64,000 nt of DNA from Centipeda artemidis DSM 19719 (GCF_000426665.1 NZ_AUFU01000008.1:48493-112492); one strand, 5' to 3'; positions 1 through 9,438 are shown, counted from the stretch's first letter. Notes: generated by a model from the sequence alone, not told the origin. Numbers and translations are program-made.

Positions 1-380
1 GCGAGCAGTGCGTACTGGATGAACATCATCGCGGCGATGGTCACGACGCCGAACGAGCCGACGCGGCTGTCTTTCATGATCTCGAGCTTGCGCTCCCGTT
101 CGCGCCCCGAAAACACGCCGTCCGCCGTATCCATCAGACCGTCCGCGTGCAGTCCGCCCGTCAGGATGAGCGGGAGGAGCATCAGCAGGACGCTCGTCAG
201 CGTATGCGTGCCGATCGTATATAGGAGCACATACGCGGCAAGCGCATAGCAGAGCCCGAGTACCAGTCCGACGAGCGGGAAAAAACGTGTACTGCGCCCA
301 AAATCCTCAGCCGTCCACTCCGTCTGGCACACCAGGCGAATCCGTGTGAGAAATTGAAGCCCGATCAAAAAGGAATGCAT
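1..380 (-). CDS. cobS: Adenosylcobinamide-GDP ribazoletransferase CobS (3' end cut by window)
   Basis: Cobalamin synthase joins adenosylcobinamide-GDP to alpha-ribazole (phosphate) at the membrane, the last assembly step of the B12 nucleotide loop. The visible 126 N-terminal residues begin MHSFLIGLQFLTRI and contain the family motif GGLHADGLMDTADG at residues 75-88, followed by KDSRVGSFG. Hydrophobic stretches at about 33-55 and 60-75 look like membrane segments. The family is usually about 250 residues, so the C-terminal half lies beyond the left edge. The ATG at 380 has GAGG upstream. It starts about 10 bases after the cbiB stop and is the last visible gene of the cbi operon. Confidence 0.93.
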   Translation of the reverse strand, partial: MHSFLIGLQFLTRIRLVCQTEWTAEDFGRSTRFFPLVGLVLGLCYALAAYVLLYTIGTHTLTSVLLMLLPLILTGGLHADGLMDTADGVFSGRERERKLEIMKDSRVGSFGVVTIAAMMFIQYALL

Positions 381-389
381 AGAAAGCCT

Positions 390-1346
390 CTACATGTAAA
401 GAGAAATCATATAATAAAAGCACAGATACAATATCGCAGCCGTCCCCATCAGGCGAATCGCGCCGAGGATGTGTTTTGGGCGAATATCAACGTGCGCATC
501 ACCCATGTAGGCGCGAAAGTGCCGCTCGCCGAAGTAGTAATTCACGCCGCCGAGACGGATGTGCAGCGCGCCCGCAACGGGCGCCTCGGCATAGCCGCCG
601 TTTGGACTTGGATGCCCCGACGCGTCGCGTGCCATGATATACATCGCGTTGCGCCCATCATAGCCGAGCAGGAATGCCGCCATGACAAAGAGCATCCCCG
701 TGATGCGCGCAGGGACGAAACTCAGCACGTCGTCCACGCGCGCCGCCATGCGTCCAAAATAGAGGTAGCGTTCGTTCTTGTAGCCGATCATGGAGTCCAT
801 CGTATTTGCCGCACGATAGAGCACCGCGAGCGGCGCGCCTCCAATCGCAAAGAAAAAGAGAGGCGCGATCACGCCGTCCACCGTATTCTCCGCAATCGTT
901 TCGATCGCCGCGCGCGCCACATCCGCTTCGTCGAGCCGATCCGTATCGCGCCCGACGATCCATCCGACGCGTTCGCGCGCGCCCGGAAGATTTCCTGCGG
1001 CAAGCAGGGCATAGATGTCGCGCCCCGCCTTTGCCAGCATGTGCGGCGAAATCGTAAAGTAAAGCAGAACCGCGCTCACAGCATCGACGCCCCACGATAC
1101 GGGGAGCCGCTGCGCTGCGAGAAGCAGCCCCTCGGCAACGGCATAGGAAAAACAGAGAATGAGCGCCGTGAGTACGGCGCCCATTGCCAGTCGTCGTTCA
1201 TTCCCGCCCTGCTCCGGATAGAGCAAACGCTCCAGCCACGCAATCAGACGCCCGAGCAGTGCGACGGGATGCCACCGCGTCTGCGGATCTCCAAAGATCA
1301 TATCGAGACCGAACGCACACATCGCGACCAATGCCGCACTCATCAT
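390..1346 (-). CDS. cbiB: Adenosylcobinamide-phosphate synthase CbiB/CobD
   Basis: Attaches aminopropanol (or its phosphate) to adenosylcobyric acid, giving adenosylcobinamide (phosphate). The 318-residue product has the family N-terminus with FGDP at residues 18-21 followed by RWHPVALLGR, and several hydrophobic segments of an integral membrane protein. The N-terminal M-M pair leaves the start ambiguous by one codon (1346 or 1343). The start region overlaps the cbiP stop codon, which suggests translational coupling. The length is normal for the family. Confidence 0.95.
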   Translation of the reverse strand: MMSAALVAMCAFGLDMIFGDPQTRWHPVALLGRLIAWLERLLYPEQGGNERRLAMGAVLTALILCFSYAVAEGLLLAAQRLPVSWGVDAVSAVLLYFTISPHMLAKAGRDIYALLAAGNLPGARERVGWIVGRDTDRLDEADVARAAIETIAENTVDGVIAPLFFFAIGGAPLAVLYRAANTMDSMIGYKNERYLYFGRMAARVDDVLSFVPARITGMLFVMAAFLLGYDGRNAMYIMARDASGHPSPNGGYAEAPVAGALHIRLGGVNYYFGERHFRAYMGDAHVDIRPKHILGAIRLMGTAAILYLCFYYMISLYM

Positions 1347-2884
1347 GCGTCCGCCCCCATGCCGACAATCGCGCGCAGCTTCTCCATATCAAGGCTTTTG
1401 CGCACGGTCTCGGCGAGACGGTCATAGGCGCGCTCCTTCTCTGCGCGGTAGCGGTACTGCACAGGAAGGGACGCAAGTCCGCGCCGCGTACGCAGACGAT
1501 TGATGATGCCGCGCCGCAGCTCGTCGTCGTCGAAGATGCCGTGAATATACGTCCCCGCAACGAGTCCATCCGCCGAGAGAGCGCCGTCGACGGCATCCGC
1601 AGGCGCGCCGCCCGCCGCAACAATCCGGAACGGACGGTGCACCTCCTCGGTAAAGACGGTCTCGCCCATGTGGATCTCATATCCGGGCAGATCGCGCCCC
1701 GCAAGGCGCTCGCCAAGGAAGGGAAAATCCTCGCACTGCGCCGTGACCTGACGCAGACGCTTATGCGCCGCAAATGTCGTCTCGCTCGGAAGGTAGCCGA
1801 ATCCCGCAATCTCATCGTGCTCCGACTCCGTATGCAGCGGGTCGCGCACCTTGCGCCCGAGCATCTGATAGCCGCCGCAGATGCCAAAGAGCGGCGTCCC
1901 GGCGGCGGCTGCACGGCGAATCGCCTCTTCCAATCCGCATTGACGAATATAGAGGAGATCCTCCGTCGTATTCTTCGAACCGGGGAGAAGAATGAGGTCG
2001 GGACTGCCCAGCTCCGCGGGCGTACTCACATAGTAGAGTGCGACATCCGGCTCGTCTGCGAGCGCGTCAAAATCGGTAAAATTCGACAGCTTCGGCGTAC
2101 GAATCACGGCGATACGAATCTTTTCAGCATCCCCCGCGTCGGCATGGGTGCTCTTCTCGTCAAGCGATACCGAGTCCTCTTCGTCAATGCCGAGCTGTTC
2201 AATGTGCGGAACGACGCCGAGGACGGGTTTGCCCGTCTTTTTCTCCAGGAACTCCAGCGCGGGCGTCAGGAGCGTGACATCCCCGCGGAATTTATTGATC
2301 ACAAGCCCCTTGACAAGCATGCGTTCCTCCTCGTCGAGCAGTTCGAGTGTCCCGACGAGGGAAGCAAGCGCGCCGCCGCGGTCGATGTCCGCAATGAGGA
2401 GCACGGGTGCGTTCAGATGTTTTGCCACGCGCATATTGACAATATCGTTCGCCTTGAGATTGATCTCGGCGGGACTGCCCGCGCCCTCGATCACGATCAG
2501 CTCGTACTCATCCTGCAATCGTTTGAGAGCTTCTTCCACCGCGCCCCACGCCTTCAACGAGTATCCCGTATGATACTCGCGCGCACTCATATTGCCGACC
2601 GGCTCACCCATGATGACGACCTGCGACTGCGCGTTGCCCGTGGGTTTCAGGAGGACGGGGTTCATGTCGATCATCGGCGCGAGCCCTGCCGCCTCTGCCT
2701 GCGCGACCTGCGCGCGTCCCATCTCGCGCCCGTCGAGTGTGACATAGGAGTTCAGCGCCATATTCTGCGCCTTAAACGGCACAATGCGCCGTCCCTCCTG
2801 CAGGAAGATACGGCAGAGAGCCGTCGTCAGAATGCTCTTGCCCACATGAGAACTCGTTCCCATCAGCATGATCGTCTTTGCCAT
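1343..2884 (-). CDS. cbiP: Cobyric acid synthase CbiP/CobQ
   Basis: Glutamine-dependent amidase that amidates the b, d, e and g side chains of adenosylcobyrinate a,c-diamide. The 513 residues carry an N-terminal P-loop-like GTSSHVGKS (9-17), the DRGG segment near 168-171, and a C-terminal class I glutamine amidotransferase domain with nucleophile Cys336 in GICGGYQMLG and the downstream YEIHMGE histidine region. The ATG at 2884 has GGAGG about 9 bases upstream and lies one base past the end of cobU. The length is typical. Confidence 0.97.
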   Translation of the reverse strand: MAKTIMLMGTSSHVGKSILTTALCRIFLQEGRRIVPFKAQNMALNSYVTLDGREMGRAQVAQAEAAGLAPMIDMNPVLLKPTGNAQSQVVIMGEPVGNMSAREYHTGYSLKAWGAVEEALKRLQDEYELIVIEGAGSPAEINLKANDIVNMRVAKHLNAPVLLIADIDRGGALASLVGTLELLDEEERMLVKGLVINKFRGDVTLLTPALEFLEKKTGKPVLGVVPHIEQLGIDEEDSVSLDEKSTHADAGDAEKIRIAVIRTPKLSNFTDFDALADEPDVALYYVSTPAELGSPDLILLPGSKNTTEDLLYIRQCGLEEAIRRAAAAGTPLFGICGGYQMLGRKVRDPLHTESEHDEIAGFGYLPSETTFAAHKRLRQVTAQCEDFPFLGERLAGRDLPGYEIHMGETVFTEEVHRPFRIVAAGGAPADAVDGALSADGLVAGTYIHGIFDDDELRRGIINRLRTRRGLASLPVQYRYRAEKERAYDRLAETVRKSLDMEKLRAIVGMGADA

Positions 2885-2885
2885 A

Positions 2886-3458
2886 CTAAATATCCTCCGC
2901 CAATTTCTTGATGTCCACGGGAATGCCGCAGGTCACGAGATATACCATATCCGCGGATGCGGCGAGCCGCTGATTCGCCAGCCCCGCCATATCCCGGTAA
3001 AGGCGCGCGAGCTTGTTCTCCGGCACAATGCCTGTCCCCACCTCGTTCGTGACAAAGACGGTCACGGCGTCGACGGACTGTGCGGCGTGAATCAGATCGT
3101 CCATCCGTGCGCGCACATGCGCGGCAAACGAATCCGCCTGCTGCTCCTCCTCCGAATACTGCAAAATATCATTGCTGAGAAACATTGTAATGCAGTCAAA
3201 GAGAATGACGCCGTGCCGCTCCCCCGCCTCTCGCAGAGCCTCGGGCGCCTCATAAGGCGCCTCATAGGTCATCCAGTCGGCGGGGCGGCGGGAGCGATGG
3301 AGACGCACGCGCTGCTGCATCTCGTCGTCATAGATTTGCGACGTTGCGATATAGGCAACGGACGTGCCATGCTCCCGCGCAGCGTGTGCCGCATAACGCT
3401 CCGCAAACGCGGACTTGCCCGAGCGCGCGCCGCCCGTGACGAGGATTATTTGTCCCAT
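2886..3458 (-). CDS. cobU: Adenosylcobinamide kinase / adenosylcobinamide-phosphate guanylyltransferase CobU
   Basis: Bifunctional enzyme that phosphorylates adenosylcobinamide and transfers GMP to it, activating it for CobS. It begins MGQIILVTGGARSGKS with a P-loop at residues 9-16. The conserved FDCITMFLSN segment and the VTNEVGTGIVPEN motif are both present. I place the start at ATG 3458, which has GGAGG about 10 bases upstream; a GTG at 3467 sits too close to that site. The reading frame overlaps the end of cbiA by about 13 bases. The resulting length of 190 residues fits the family. Confidence 0.95.
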   Translation of the reverse strand: MGQIILVTGGARSGKSAFAERYAAHAAREHGTSVAYIATSQIYDDEMQQRVRLHRSRRPADWMTYEAPYEAPEALREAGERHGVILFDCITMFLSNDILQYSEEEQQADSFAAHVRARMDDLIHAAQSVDAVTVFVTNEVGTGIVPENKLARLYRDMAGLANQRLAASADMVYLVTCGIPVDIKKLAEDI

Positions 3459-4810
3459 GTACGGCACGCCTCCACGAACGACGCGGCAACCGCGGGACAG
3501 CCCGCAAAATGCAGGTGGAGGTAACTGCCGAGCGTCCTTTGAACAATGCGCCCCGCAGGATACTGCGCCCCGTTGCGCATCTTGGTAAAGATAAAGGGAC
3601 GCGCGGTCTCCCCGACGTCCGCTTCCTCCACGGAAAAATGGAACTCGTGCCCGTGCAGAGGAAGCCCTGCCGCACCAAATACGGTATCCATCGCCTGCAC
3701 GGCGTCCACATAGCCGACCATCTGAAGTTTCTCAGTCATACGCGCCGTCCCGGGAAACACGCCCGCCATTTGATGCGACGTTCCGGCGAAATCCACAAGG
3801 TGCGACATCAGATACATATAGCCGCCGCACTCGGCATAGATCGGCATTCCCCGCTCCGCCGCTGTGCGAATCGACGCGCGCATAGACGTGTTTGCCGCGA
3901 GCTGCGCGGCAAACATCTCCGGGAATCCACCGCCGATGATCAGTCCGTCTACGTCCGGAATCTCGGCGTCATGCAGGGGGCTAAATGGGACGAGCTGCGC
4001 CCCGCAGCCCTCGAGCTCGGCAAGACTCGCGGCGTAATAAAAGGAAAACGCATCGTCGCGCGCAATCCCGATGCGGCAAGAGGTTTTCACATCCCGGTGC
4101 GTTCCCGGCACATAGTCGAGCGGCGGCGCACTGCGCGCCAGTTCCAAGATGCGCGCGATGTCAAGTCTCGCCTCAACCTGTGCACCGATGGCGCGCACCG
4201 TCTCCGCCGCCTCGTTCTCCTCCACGGGCGTTAGCCCGAGATGTCGCTCAGGGAGCGCGAGCGCGGCATTGCGGCGGAGCGCGCCAAAGACGGGCATATC
4301 GATGCCCGCCATTGCCGTTCGAATCATCTCTTCATGCGTCTCACTGCCAAGGCGATTGATGAGAACGCCCGCAAGACGGACGTCCTCGTCATACACACGA
4401 AAGCCGAGCGCGGTTGCCGCGGCAGATGCTCCTACCGACTTTGCATCAATCACGAGCAATACGGGAGCGTCGAGAGCCTTTGCAATCGACGCCGTAGAGC
4501 TGATGCCTTTGCGCCCGCCGTCGTAGAGCCCCATGACGCCCTCGATAACCGCAACGTCCGCGCCCGCACATTCACGCGCAAATATCTCCGTGAGCCGAGA
4601 TTCGGGAACGAGCCATGTATCGAGATTGTGCCCCGCACGACCGCTCGCCATACGGTGATAGCCGAGATCGATGTAGTCGGGTCCCACCTTGAACGACTGC
4701 ACGGTCAGCCCCTTGGCGTGCAGCGCCGCGAGGAGCCCCGTGACGAGCGTCGTCTTGCCGCCGCCCGATTGCGTTGCCGCAACGACGATGCGCGGGATAT
4801 TCCACTCCAT
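3446..4810 (-). CDS. cbiA: Cobyrinic acid a,c-diamide synthase CbiA
   Basis: ATP- and glutamine-dependent amidation of the a and c carboxylates of cobyrinate, the first amidation in the anaerobic route. The protein begins MEWNIPRIVVAATQSGGGKTT with a P-loop at about 12-21. The C-terminal glutamine amidotransferase domain shows YAECGGYMYL, carrying the nucleophilic cysteine, and a late HGHEFHFS motif. The ATG at 4810 is preceded by GAGAGGAG at good spacing, so it is preferred over the GTG five codons upstream. It is 454 residues, normal for CbiA, and lies between cbiC and cobU. Confidence 0.95.
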   Translation of the reverse strand: MEWNIPRIVVAATQSGGGKTTLVTGLLAALHAKGLTVQSFKVGPDYIDLGYHRMASGRAGHNLDTWLVPESRLTEIFARECAGADVAVIEGVMGLYDGGRKGISSTASIAKALDAPVLLVIDAKSVGASAAATALGFRVYDEDVRLAGVLINRLGSETHEEMIRTAMAGIDMPVFGALRRNAALALPERHLGLTPVEENEAAETVRAIGAQVEARLDIARILELARSAPPLDYVPGTHRDVKTSCRIGIARDDAFSFYYAASLAELEGCGAQLVPFSPLHDAEIPDVDGLIIGGGFPEMFAAQLAANTSMRASIRTAAERGMPIYAECGGYMYLMSHLVDFAGTSHQMAGVFPGTARMTEKLQMVGYVDAVQAMDTVFGAAGLPLHGHEFHFSVEEADVGETARPFIFTKMRNGAQYPAGRIVQRTLGSYLHLHFAGCPAVAASFVEACRTWDK

Positions 4811-4828
4811 AAGCGCTCCTCTCACCGA

Positions 4829-5464
4829 TCAGGGACGCGTATTGTCGATCAGATACATCATCGCATTGACCGCCGCCGCCGCAATGGGGCTGCCGCCCTT
4901 CGTTCCCTCTACCGTGATATAGGGAACGATGCCGTTCGCCGCAAGCTCCGCCTTCGACTCCGCCGCACCGACAAAGCCGACAGGGATGCCGACGATGCAG
5001 GCGGGACGAATCCCCTCTTCGCGCACCATGCGAAGCACTTCAAAGAGCGCCGTCGGCGCGTTGCCGATGGCAACAATGCTGCCGTTCAAATCCTTACCGA
5101 ATTGACGCATCGCGATCATCGAGCGTGTGATGCCCTCCTGCTTCGCGCGGACGGCGACGTCCGGATCGGCAACGAGGCAGTGTACCTCTCCGCCAAAGGA
5201 CGCGAGCTTCTTCTTATTGATGCCCGTGCGCACCATTTCAACGTCCGTATAGATGTGCGCCCCCTTGCGCAGTGCGTCCATCGCAACCGCGATCGCCTCC
5301 GGATGCACGCGGATGATCGGCGCATAGCCGACGTCGCCGGACGCGTGGATGAGACGCGAATACACCTTCGTCGCCGCCTCGTCGAGCCCCAGCTCCGCAA
5401 GATGCGGTGCGATCAGTTCCATACTGCGGTTCTCAATAGCCATCGGCTCTTTGATAAAATCCAT
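4829..5464 (-). CDS. cbiC: Cobalt-precorrin-8 methylmutase CbiC
   Basis: Moves the C11 methyl group to C12 to give cobyrinic acid (cobalt-precorrin-8 to cobyrinate). The product begins MDFIKEPMAIENRSM and contains the family segment SRLIHASGD, whose histidine is the general acid in characterised homologues. The C-terminal portion GVPVGFVGA-like (GIPVGFVGAAESK) and GTKGGSPIAAAA are typical. The ATG at 5464 has AGGAGAA about 6 bases upstream; the longer open frame starting 11 codons earlier overlaps cbiJ and has no such site. It is 211 residues. Confidence 0.95.
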   Translation of the reverse strand: MDFIKEPMAIENRSMELIAPHLAELGLDEAATKVYSRLIHASGDVGYAPIIRVHPEAIAVAMDALRKGAHIYTDVEMVRTGINKKKLASFGGEVHCLVADPDVAVRAKQEGITRSMIAMRQFGKDLNGSIVAIGNAPTALFEVLRMVREEGIRPACIVGIPVGFVGAAESKAELAANGIVPYITVEGTKGGSPIAAAAVNAMMYLIDNTRP

Positions 5465-5484
5465 TGTGATTCTCCTATTCTTTC

Positions 5485-6267
5485 TTACGATTCGCACTTG
5501 GAATCGACAAATTTCAACACTTCCTCAAATGTATGCGCCAGATGCGGATAGTCCAGTACGGGGCGGTCGATGACGACCACGGGCAGACCGAGATCCTCCG
5601 CCGCTTGGAATTTCTCATCCGTACCGCCGACCATACCGCTGTTCTTAGTCACGATCACGTCGGCATCGTATTTTTCATACATACTGCGGTTCATTTCCCG
5701 CGAAAAAGGCCCCTGCATCGCGATGATCTGCGCGGGCGTCAGCCCGAGTTTTTCGCAGAGCTCCACGACCTCCGCCGTCGGCAGGACGCGCGCGATCAAG
5801 GTGCAGTCCTTCAGCGCCGGCGCCTTGACGAACCGCTCGAGATTACGGCTGCCCGTCGTTAAAAACACCGTTTTCCCAAGACGGGCGCACGTCTCGCACG
5901 CCTCCTCATAACCGTGCACGAGATGCACGTTCTCGTAGGAAATATCGGTCACGTCGCGCTCATAGCGGATGTACGGAAGCCCCGCCGCCGCACATGCCGT
6001 CATCGCGTTGCGCGACACATTGACAGCATAGGGATGCGTCGCATCGACAAAGATGCGAATGTCATGTTCCTTGAAAAAATCCAATAAGCCCTGCTCGTCA
6101 AGCGGCGTGTCGTTGATGATGAGCTTTCCGCCGCCCTCGGTGCGCTGTGCGGCAAGAAGCTGCTCGCCATAGGAACTGACGACGGACGCCGCTACATCAT
6201 GCCCTGCGGCGCAGAGACGGCGCACGAGTTCGCGCCCGTCCTGCGTTCCCGATGCTACAAAAATCAC
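5485..6267 (-). CDS. cbiJ: Cobalt-precorrin-6A reductase CbiJ
   Basis: NADH-dependent reduction of the cobalt-precorrin-6A macrocycle in anaerobic B12 synthesis. The 260-residue protein begins MIFVASGTQDGRELV, as the CbiJ/CobK family does, and contains DATHPYAVNVSRNA and the late TKNSGMVGGTDEK motif. Translation starts at GTG 6267, with AGGGAG upstream, and overlaps the cbiH stop by four bases. Its position between cbiH and cbiC supports the assignment. Confidence 0.93.
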   Translation of the reverse strand: MIFVASGTQDGRELVRRLCAAGHDVAASVVSSYGEQLLAAQRTEGGGKLIINDTPLDEQGLLDFFKEHDIRIFVDATHPYAVNVSRNAMTACAAAGLPYIRYERDVTDISYENVHLVHGYEEACETCARLGKTVFLTTGSRNLERFVKAPALKDCTLIARVLPTAEVVELCEKLGLTPAQIIAMQGPFSREMNRSMYEKYDADVIVTKNSGMVGGTDEKFQAAEDLGLPVVVIDRPVLDYPHLAHTFEEVLKFVDSKCES

Positions 6268-7019
6268 AGTCCAGGCTCCCTCTTTTGATAGCCGCGCGGC
6301 GTAATCATCCAGTCGCCGACGGAGCGCGTCTTAGAGTTGCCGATGATGACGAGCGAGAACATATTGATGTCCTCATTCGTGAAATGACCAAGCGTCGAGA
6401 TGAGCACCGCCTCATTGTCGCGGCTCGCGCCCGTCACGACGCCGACAGGCGTCTCCGGCGAACGATAGCGCAGGAAGATGTCCTGCACGGCGTTGATCTG
6501 ACCGACGCGCTTGTGGCTGCGCGGATTGTAGAGCGCTGCGACAAAGTCGCCCTTTGCCGCAAGCTCCGCACGCTCCTGAATGATCTCCCACGGCGTCAGG
6601 AGGTCGGAAAGGCTGATGACGACAAAGTCGTGCATGATGGGCGCGCCCAGCAGCGCCGCCGCCGCACTCATCGCCGAGACGCCGGGAACGATCCCACCGA
6701 ACTCGGGGCGCTCCGCCTCGTCGATCTTGACCAGCAGCTCGAGCACGAGCCCCGCCATACCGTAAATTCCGGCGTCGCCACTCGAGATGACGACGACCGT
6801 TTCCCCATCCATCGCTTCCTTGAGCGCTGCGCGGCAGCGGTCGATTTCCTGCGTCATGCCCGTGTCGAGGACTCTCTTATCCTTGATAATATCCTCGATC
6901 AGCTCCACATAGCGCTTGTACCCGACGACCACCGTCGCCTCCTCAATTGTGCGCCGTGCGCGGTACGTCATATCGTCCAGACTGCCGGGGCCGATGCCCA
7001 CAACGCTTATTTTTCCCAT
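6264..7019 (-). CDS. cbiH: Cobalt-precorrin-3B C17-methyltransferase CbiH
   Basis: SAM-dependent methylation at C17 with ring contraction of the corrin precursor. The 251-residue tetrapyrrole methyltransferase starts MGKISVVGIGPGSLDDMT (glycine-rich SAM-site loop). It has VVVISSGDAGIYGMAG near residues 94-109, VPGVSAMSAAAALLGAP, and a late ALYNPRSHKR segment typical of CbiH/CobJ rather than CbiF or CbiE. It overlaps cbiG by 13 bases and cbiJ by four. No accessory domain is fused. Confidence 0.95.
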   Translation of the reverse strand: MGKISVVGIGPGSLDDMTYRARRTIEEATVVVGYKRYVELIEDIIKDKRVLDTGMTQEIDRCRAALKEAMDGETVVVISSGDAGIYGMAGLVLELLVKIDEAERPEFGGIVPGVSAMSAAAALLGAPIMHDFVVISLSDLLTPWEIIQERAELAAKGDFVAALYNPRSHKRVGQINAVQDIFLRYRSPETPVGVVTGASRDNEAVLISTLGHFTNEDINMFSLVIIGNSKTRSVGDWMITPRGYQKREPGL

Positions 7020-8101
7020 AAGAGTGCCACCGTCACTTTCCCTAATACCGTTCTGCCGAGCGCCATGCGCCCGCCGCTTTTTCCTGCCGCACAGAGCGCC
7101 GCCGCCTCGGAGACATTCCCGACGCCGATCGTCTGCTTGACAAAATTAGACTCTTTTAGTCCATATTGTTCCACCATCTGCGCGAGTTCTTCGCGCGCGT
7201 AAAAGATAATCTCGCGGTTCAGTGTGCGAGCCGCCGCGAGGAGTCCCGGCTCGTCACATTTGACCTCGGTACTTGCGAGCACTGAGATCGCCGAGACGTC
7301 ACGTCCGATCTGCGCGCACGCTTCGGTCAGCGCACGCATAATCTCCTCCTCCGGCACACCCGCGCGGCATCCGACGCCCGCAATCAGGCGGCGCGGCACG
7401 AGATAGAGCGTCCGCATAGGCATCTCCGACGCGTCCGGAACACGCTCCGCCGCAGTGACAACCACGCGGTACTGTGCCTCCTCCGGAGGCGGAAGAATCC
7501 CCTCAAACGGTGCAGCCGAAATCCCCTCGCCGCACAGTCCTGCCTCATAAAATTCATGCTGCGCTACCGCCCTATCGAGGAAGTAATCGAGCCATTTCCC
7601 CTCCAGCAGTGCACTGTTCAGCACCTGTATCGCCGCCTTTGGCTCGGGGCGCAGTGCGAGCCGTGCCGCAATCGCATCGGGGGCGCGTACGCCTGTCACG
7701 TCCGTCGCCGTCGTGATGACGGGATCGGCGCCGATTACTGCGCAGAGCCGCTGCGTATACTCGTTTGCCCCGCCGACATGCCCCGATAACAGGCTGATGC
7801 CGTGCCGCCCCTGCTCGTCAAAGACGAGAACGGCGGGGTCGTACAGCTTGCTGTTGATATAGGGCGCGATCATGCGGACGACAATTCCCGTCGCCATTAC
7901 ACAGACAAGCGTGTCATAGCGTCCGAACGCGTCCTGCATGACATCTGCAAGCCGAACGAAATACCGTACCTTGCGCTCGGCAGGTACCTGCTCCCGCATC
8001 CGCTCAGGGAAAAACAGCGTCCCTTTGCCGCCTTCAGCATCGTGGAGACGCAGTGCCAAGCGTACACCGCCCTGCGTCAGCGCAAAGAGCGCGGTTCTCA
8101 T
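7007..8101 (-). CDS. cbiG: Cobalt-precorrin-5A hydrolase CbiG
   Basis: Opens the delta-lactone of cobalt-precorrin-5A and releases acetaldehyde. The 364-residue protein has the N-terminal CbiG domain with CVMATGIVVRMIAPY and the LSGHVGGANEYTQRL motif, then the C-terminal CbiG/CobE domain beginning about residue 235 (RLIAGVGCRAGVPEEE). GVGNVSEAAAL near the end is typical of this domain. It overlaps both cbiF and cbiH, indicating tight coupling. Length and domain order are normal. Confidence 0.94.
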   Translation of the reverse strand: MRTALFALTQGGVRLALRLHDAEGGKGTLFFPERMREQVPAERKVRYFVRLADVMQDAFGRYDTLVCVMATGIVVRMIAPYINSKLYDPAVLVFDEQGRHGISLLSGHVGGANEYTQRLCAVIGADPVITTATDVTGVRAPDAIAARLALRPEPKAAIQVLNSALLEGKWLDYFLDRAVAQHEFYEAGLCGEGISAAPFEGILPPPEEAQYRVVVTAAERVPDASEMPMRTLYLVPRRLIAGVGCRAGVPEEEIMRALTEACAQIGRDVSAISVLASTEVKCDEPGLLAAARTLNREIIFYAREELAQMVEQYGLKESNFVKQTIGVGNVSEAAALCAAGKSGGRMALGRTVLGKVTVALLWEK

Positions 8102-8853
8102 TTCTTTGCGTCCCGGAACATGTGCGAGAAACCGGAGTCATAGAGCCGTGAAAGCTCATATTCCGTATTGAGACAGTCGCCGACAACGATCATCGCCGTG
8201 CGGTCGATCTCCTCTTCCGCCACCTGCTTGGCAATCGTCTCAAGCGTACCGCGCAGAATCTTCTGCTCCGGCCACGTTGCGCGCTGAACAATGGCAATCG
8301 GCGTCGTGATCTCGTAGCCGCCTGCCGTGAGTTCCGCGACGACCTCTTCGATCATAGAGATCGAAAGGAAAATGCACATCGTCGCATGATGTGCCGCGAG
8401 ACTGCGCAGCTTCTCACGCTCCGGCACGGGGGTACGCCCCTCGTTGCGCGTAATGATAACGGTTTGCGAGATACCGGGCAGCGTATACTCCTGGCGCAGC
8501 GCCGCCGCCGTGCCAAGGAAAGAGCTGACGCCCGGCGTGACGTCGTATTCGAATCCGCGCTTTTTCCACGCGTCCATCTGTTCCTGTATCGCACCGTAGA
8601 TCGCAGGGTCTCCCGTATGGAGACGCACCGTCATTTTCCCCTCGGATTCCGCACGGGCAATGACCTCCACGACGTCGTCGAGGGTCATATGCGCCGAGTT
8701 ATGAATCTCCGTGCCCTTTTTGCAGTAATTGAGCAGGGCAGGATTGACCAGCGAGCCCGCATAGATCACCACATCCGCCTCAGCAAGATAGCGCGCGCCC
8801 TTGACCGTGATCAGCTCCGGATCTCCGGGCCCCGCTCCAACAATATGAATCAT
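8098..8853 (-). CDS. cbiF: Cobalt-precorrin-4 C11-methyltransferase CbiF
   Basis: SAM-dependent methylation of cobalt-precorrin-4 at C11. The 251-residue protein starts [20 protein letters not shown], has the YAGSLVNPALL segment characteristic of CbiF/CobM, VRLHTGDPAIYGAIQEQM, VTPGVSSFLGTAA and a C-terminal IVGD-type element (IVVGDCLN). The family assignment is clear from YAGSLVN and the C-terminal TEYELSRLYDSGFSHMFR. It begins nine bases after the cbiT stop and overlaps cbiG by four. Confidence 0.96.
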   Translation of the reverse strand: MIHIVGAGPGDPELITVKGARYLAEADVVIYAGSLVNPALLNYCKKGTEIHNSAHMTLDDVVEVIARAESEGKMTVRLHTGDPAIYGAIQEQMDAWKKRGFEYDVTPGVSSFLGTAAALRQEYTLPGISQTVIITRNEGRTPVPEREKLRSLAAHHATMCIFLSISMIEEVVAELTAGGYEITTPIAIVQRATWPEQKILRGTLETIAKQVAEEEIDRTAMIVVGDCLNTEYELSRLYDSGFSHMFRDAKK

Positions 8854-8862
8854 CTGCTCTCC

Positions 8863-9438
8863 TCACTTTCTCTCTGCCGTAATGATATAGATGGGATTGA
8901 GCGCCTTTGCCATATCGTAGGGACCAACACGCTCCAATCGATTGATCTGCACCTGTACTGCCTCATAAGAATAGTCGTCCTTATGCGCGTGGAAATAATC
9001 GAGACACGCTGCAACCGTCTGCATCGTGATCGCATTCGCGACGATGCGCCCCTGCGGACGCAGGCGTGTGCCGATGATGTCGAGAATGTCCGCAAGTTTC
9101 CGCCCGCTCCCGCCGATAATCGCAGCGTCGAGCGCCGGCAGATCCGCGAGCGCATCGGGCGCCGTCCCCTCCACAATAGTAATATTTTCTGCGCCGAATT
9201 TCTTAGCATTCTCCGCGATGAGCGCGATCCCGTCAGGATTCTTCTCAATCGCATAGACGTGTCCCTGCGGCGCCATGCGCGCCGCCTCGATGGAGATCGA
9301 TCCTGTCCCCGCACCGACGTCGTAGACGACGGTATCCGGCGTGATACGCGCCTTGACCAGCGTCAGGATACGTATTTCTTCCTTCGTCATGGGAACTTTC
9401 CCACGCACGAAGTCTTCGTCTTTGATTCCAATATTCAT
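8863..9438 (-). CDS. cbiT: Cobalt-precorrin-6B C15-methyltransferase (decarboxylating) CbiT
   Basis: Methylates C15 and decarboxylates the C12 acetate of cobalt-precorrin-6B/7. At 191 residues it is a class I SAM methyltransferase with the binding loop VVYDVGAGTGSISIEAAR about residues 37-54 and an acidic follow-up (VYAIEKN). The IGGSGRKLADILD stretch is typical of CbiT/CobL-C. CbiT and CbiE are separate genes here, unlike fused CobL or CbiET. The gene overlaps cbiE by four bases. Confidence 0.95.
   Translation of the reverse strand: MNIGIKDEDFVRGKVPMTKEEIRILTLVKARITPDTVVYDVGAGTGSISIEAARMAPQGHVYAIEKNPDGIALIAENAKKFGAENITIVEGTAPDALADLPALDAAIIGGSGRKLADILDIIGTRLRPQGRIVANAITMQTVAACLDYFHAHKDDYSYEAVQVQINRLERVGPYDMAKALNPIYIITAERK

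Noticed and set aside
1184..2911. 575-codon plus-strand open frame opposite cbiP and cbiB
   Set aside because: Arg/His-rich composition, no ribosome-binding site and no recognisable domain. It is a GC-bias shadow of the real minus-strand genes.
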